From contig JBFWSL010000054.1 of the NCBI GenBank assembly GCA_050248375.1, positions 1 to 15,077 of the forward strand: a DNA stretch of 15,077 nucleotides, written 5' to 3'. Below, piece after piece: positions 13,844 through 15,077 of the stretch. The translations under genes and the position numbers were made by a program. Numbering within the stretch: the first letter of the stretch is position 1; every line of letters begins with the position of its first letter. This DNA comes from JAYZVT01 sp050248375 (lineage in GTDB: Bacteria; Pseudomonadota; Alphaproteobacteria; Rhizobiales; Methyloligellaceae). Below the pieces are notes generated by a model. It did no database searches, was not told where the DNA came from, and saw only the letters and a list, made by a program, of their open reading frames with translations.

Positions 13844-15077
13844 TGCTGCTCGAACTGTCACAAGCGCCGGAAGCCATCGAGACCGGCGTCTGCGTCGTGG
13901 GCGCGGGCCCCGCCGGCATCACGCTGGCGCGCAGGCTGGCGGCGTCCGGCACCGACGTGGTGCTGTGCGAGGCGGGCGGGCTGGAGGTCTCGCCGCAGTC
14001 CCAGAAGGTCTATGACGGCCGCACCGTCGGCGATCCCTATTTCGATCTGAGCATGGCCCGGCTGCGCTATCTGGGCGGCAGCACCGGCCATTGGAACGGC
14101 TGGTGCCGCCCGCTCGACGCCCACGACTTCGCGCCCAAGGCCGCCAGCCCGGCCATGACCGCCTGGCCTATCGGGGCCCGCGACCTTGAGCCCTTCGCGG
14201 CCGAGGCGCGCGACATCCTGGAGATCGACGGTTTCCGCCCCGACGAGCCCTTCGGCGCCTCCGGCCTCAACCGCATCTCCCTGCGCATCGCCGGGCCCGT
14301 GCGCTTCGGCGACAAGTATCGCGGCGAGCTGGCCGCGGCGCGGAACCTGCGCCTGCTGCTTCACGCCAACCTCACCGGCGCGCGCATGCGGGGCCGCGAG
14401 GTGGCCGCGCTCGCCTTCACCGATTTCGAGGGCCGCACCCGCAGCGTCGCCGCGCGCCATTTCGTCGTAGCCTGCGGCGGCATAGAGAATTCGCGCCTGC
14501 TGCTGTGGCTCAATGCGAAGGGCGACCTGCCATTGCCCCATCCCGGCCTCGTCGGGCGCTACTGGATGGAGCACCACGAGGCCACCATCGGCATGGTGGT
14601 GGTGACGGACTGGGACGCCTTCCGTTTCGACGAGCACGCCATCGACTATTTCGCGCCCGCGCCCGCCATGCTGGAGCGCCGCCGCATCCTCAACGCCCAT
14701 CTCTACCTGAAGACCACCCATTACAGCGACGAGACCAAATACCTGCTCGCCGAACTGCTCTGCGTCGCGCCCACGCTGGGCAAATGGGCCATGGACCAGT
14801 TCGGCAAGCGTCTCGCCTGCGTCGGCCATCTCAAGGCTTCCGGCGAGCAGGAGCCGCTGCACGGCAACCGCGTCGCGCTCGGGGAGGAGAGGGACCGCTT
14901 CGGCATGCCGCGCACCGTGCTGCACTGGCGCGCCTGCGCGCTCGATGCCCGCTCCATCCGCGAGACCGGGCTCGCTTTCGCCGCCCATTGCGCCCGCGCC
15001 GATATCGCCCGCGTCAGGCTGGAGCCCTGGATGCAGGACGACGGCGCCATGCTGCCCAACGAGGGAGACGCGGCGGG
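13843..15077 (+). CDS. GMC-family FAD oxidoreductase (3' end beyond window)
   Basis: The frame runs from the ATG at 13843 for 411 codons without a stop to the right edge, so the gene is 3'-truncated here. VCVVGAGPAGITLARRLAAS (from residue 16, GAGPAG at 20-25) followed by GTDVVLCEAGG is the FAD-binding Rossmann motif ending in the ribose-binding Glu. RLRYLGGSTGHWNGWCRPL (about residues 70-88) is the GMC signature loop near the flavin. FVVACGGIENSRLLL is the second dinucleotide-contact segment. The C-terminal catalytic His-His/Asn region is not yet reached. Homologues are alcohol or sugar dehydrogenases; the substrate is unknown. Its start overlaps the stop of the 42-residue peptide, so it lacks its own signal and may depend on that peptide for export or membrane contact. 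A long open frame on the opposite strand (13858-14988) is a compositional shadow. Confidence 0.9.
   Translation, partial: MLLELSQAPEAIETGVCVVGAGPAGITLARRLAASGTDVVLCEAGGLEVSPQSQKVYDGRTVGDPYFDLSMARLRYLGGSTGHWNGWCRPLDAHDFAPKAASPAMTAWPIGARDLEPFAAEARDILEIDGFRPDEPFGASGLNRISLRIAGPVRFGDKYRGELAAARNLRLLLHANLTGARMRGREVAALAFTDFEGRTRSVAARHFVVACGGIENSRLLLWLNAKGDLPLPHPGLVGRYWMEHHEATIGMVVVTDWDAFRFDEHAIDYFAPAPAMLERRRILNAHLYLKTTHYSDETKYLLAELLCVAPTLGKWAMDQFGKRLACVGHLKASGEQEPLHGNRVALGEERDRFGMPRTVLHWRACALDARSIRETGLAFAAHCARADIARVRLEPWMQDDGAMLPNEGDAA

Overview
The window looks like chromosomal DNA from a high-GC alphaproteobacterium. The evidence is strong G/C preference at third codon positions, an infA gene with the MAKEELLEFEG start, a perfect TTAA-N7-TTAA box of the kind bound by the cell-cycle regulator CtrA, and several families of intergenic palindromic repeats of types common in that class. 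I would not name a genus. There are no rRNA, tRNA, phage, integrase, transposase or CRISPR genes.

Layout. 1-63 is the 5' end of an unidentified minus-strand gene. 96-1719 (+) holds an alpha/beta-hydrolase of the KANL3/Tex30 type followed by an EamA/DMT permease. 1730-2696 (-) holds two paralogous small PilZ-like proteins in tandem, with the CtrA-type box upstream. 2936-3910 (+) is an aldo/keto reductase. It converges through a palindromic repeat cluster on a TauE/SafE-type anion exporter (4083-5021, -). 5504-6808 (+) is a DEAD-box RNA helicase with a TTG start and a long leader, convergent with a secreted EF-hand protein (7024-7551, -). A stem-loop terminator and a dispersed repeat lie between them. 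infA (7923-8192, -) abuts an unusual array of tandem and inverted repeats. 8552-10078 (-) is a secreted L,D-transpeptidase with a tyrosine-rich linker and a peptidoglycan-binding domain. 10259-11485 (-) is an MFS transporter divergent from an AraC-family regulator (11798-12571, +). 12715-13590 (-) is a beta-keto acid cleavage enzyme (BKACE/DUF849). 13715-13843 (+) is a 42-residue Tat-signal-like peptide whose stop overlaps the start of a GMC oxidoreductase (13843 to the right edge), which continues beyond the window.

How the genes fit together. Most are independent one- or two-gene units. Units with a plausible shared job are the PilZ-like pair (c-di-GMP or cell-cycle output), the AraC/MFS divergent pair (regulated efflux or uptake) and the Tat-like peptide/GMC pair (possible export-linked flavin dehydrogenase). 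The most distinctive material is intergenic. One family carries a GACAGTTTACT[T/C]AATT core and occurs as a 23-bp perfect inverted repeat at 5181-5269 and as an expanded array at 7749-7916. Other palindromic repeats lie at 2843, 3915, 6914, 8351 and 12611. I found no clear multi-gene novel system. The best candidates for new biology are the repeat array, the PilZ-like pair with a shared C-terminal extension, and the micro-ORF coupled to the GMC gene.
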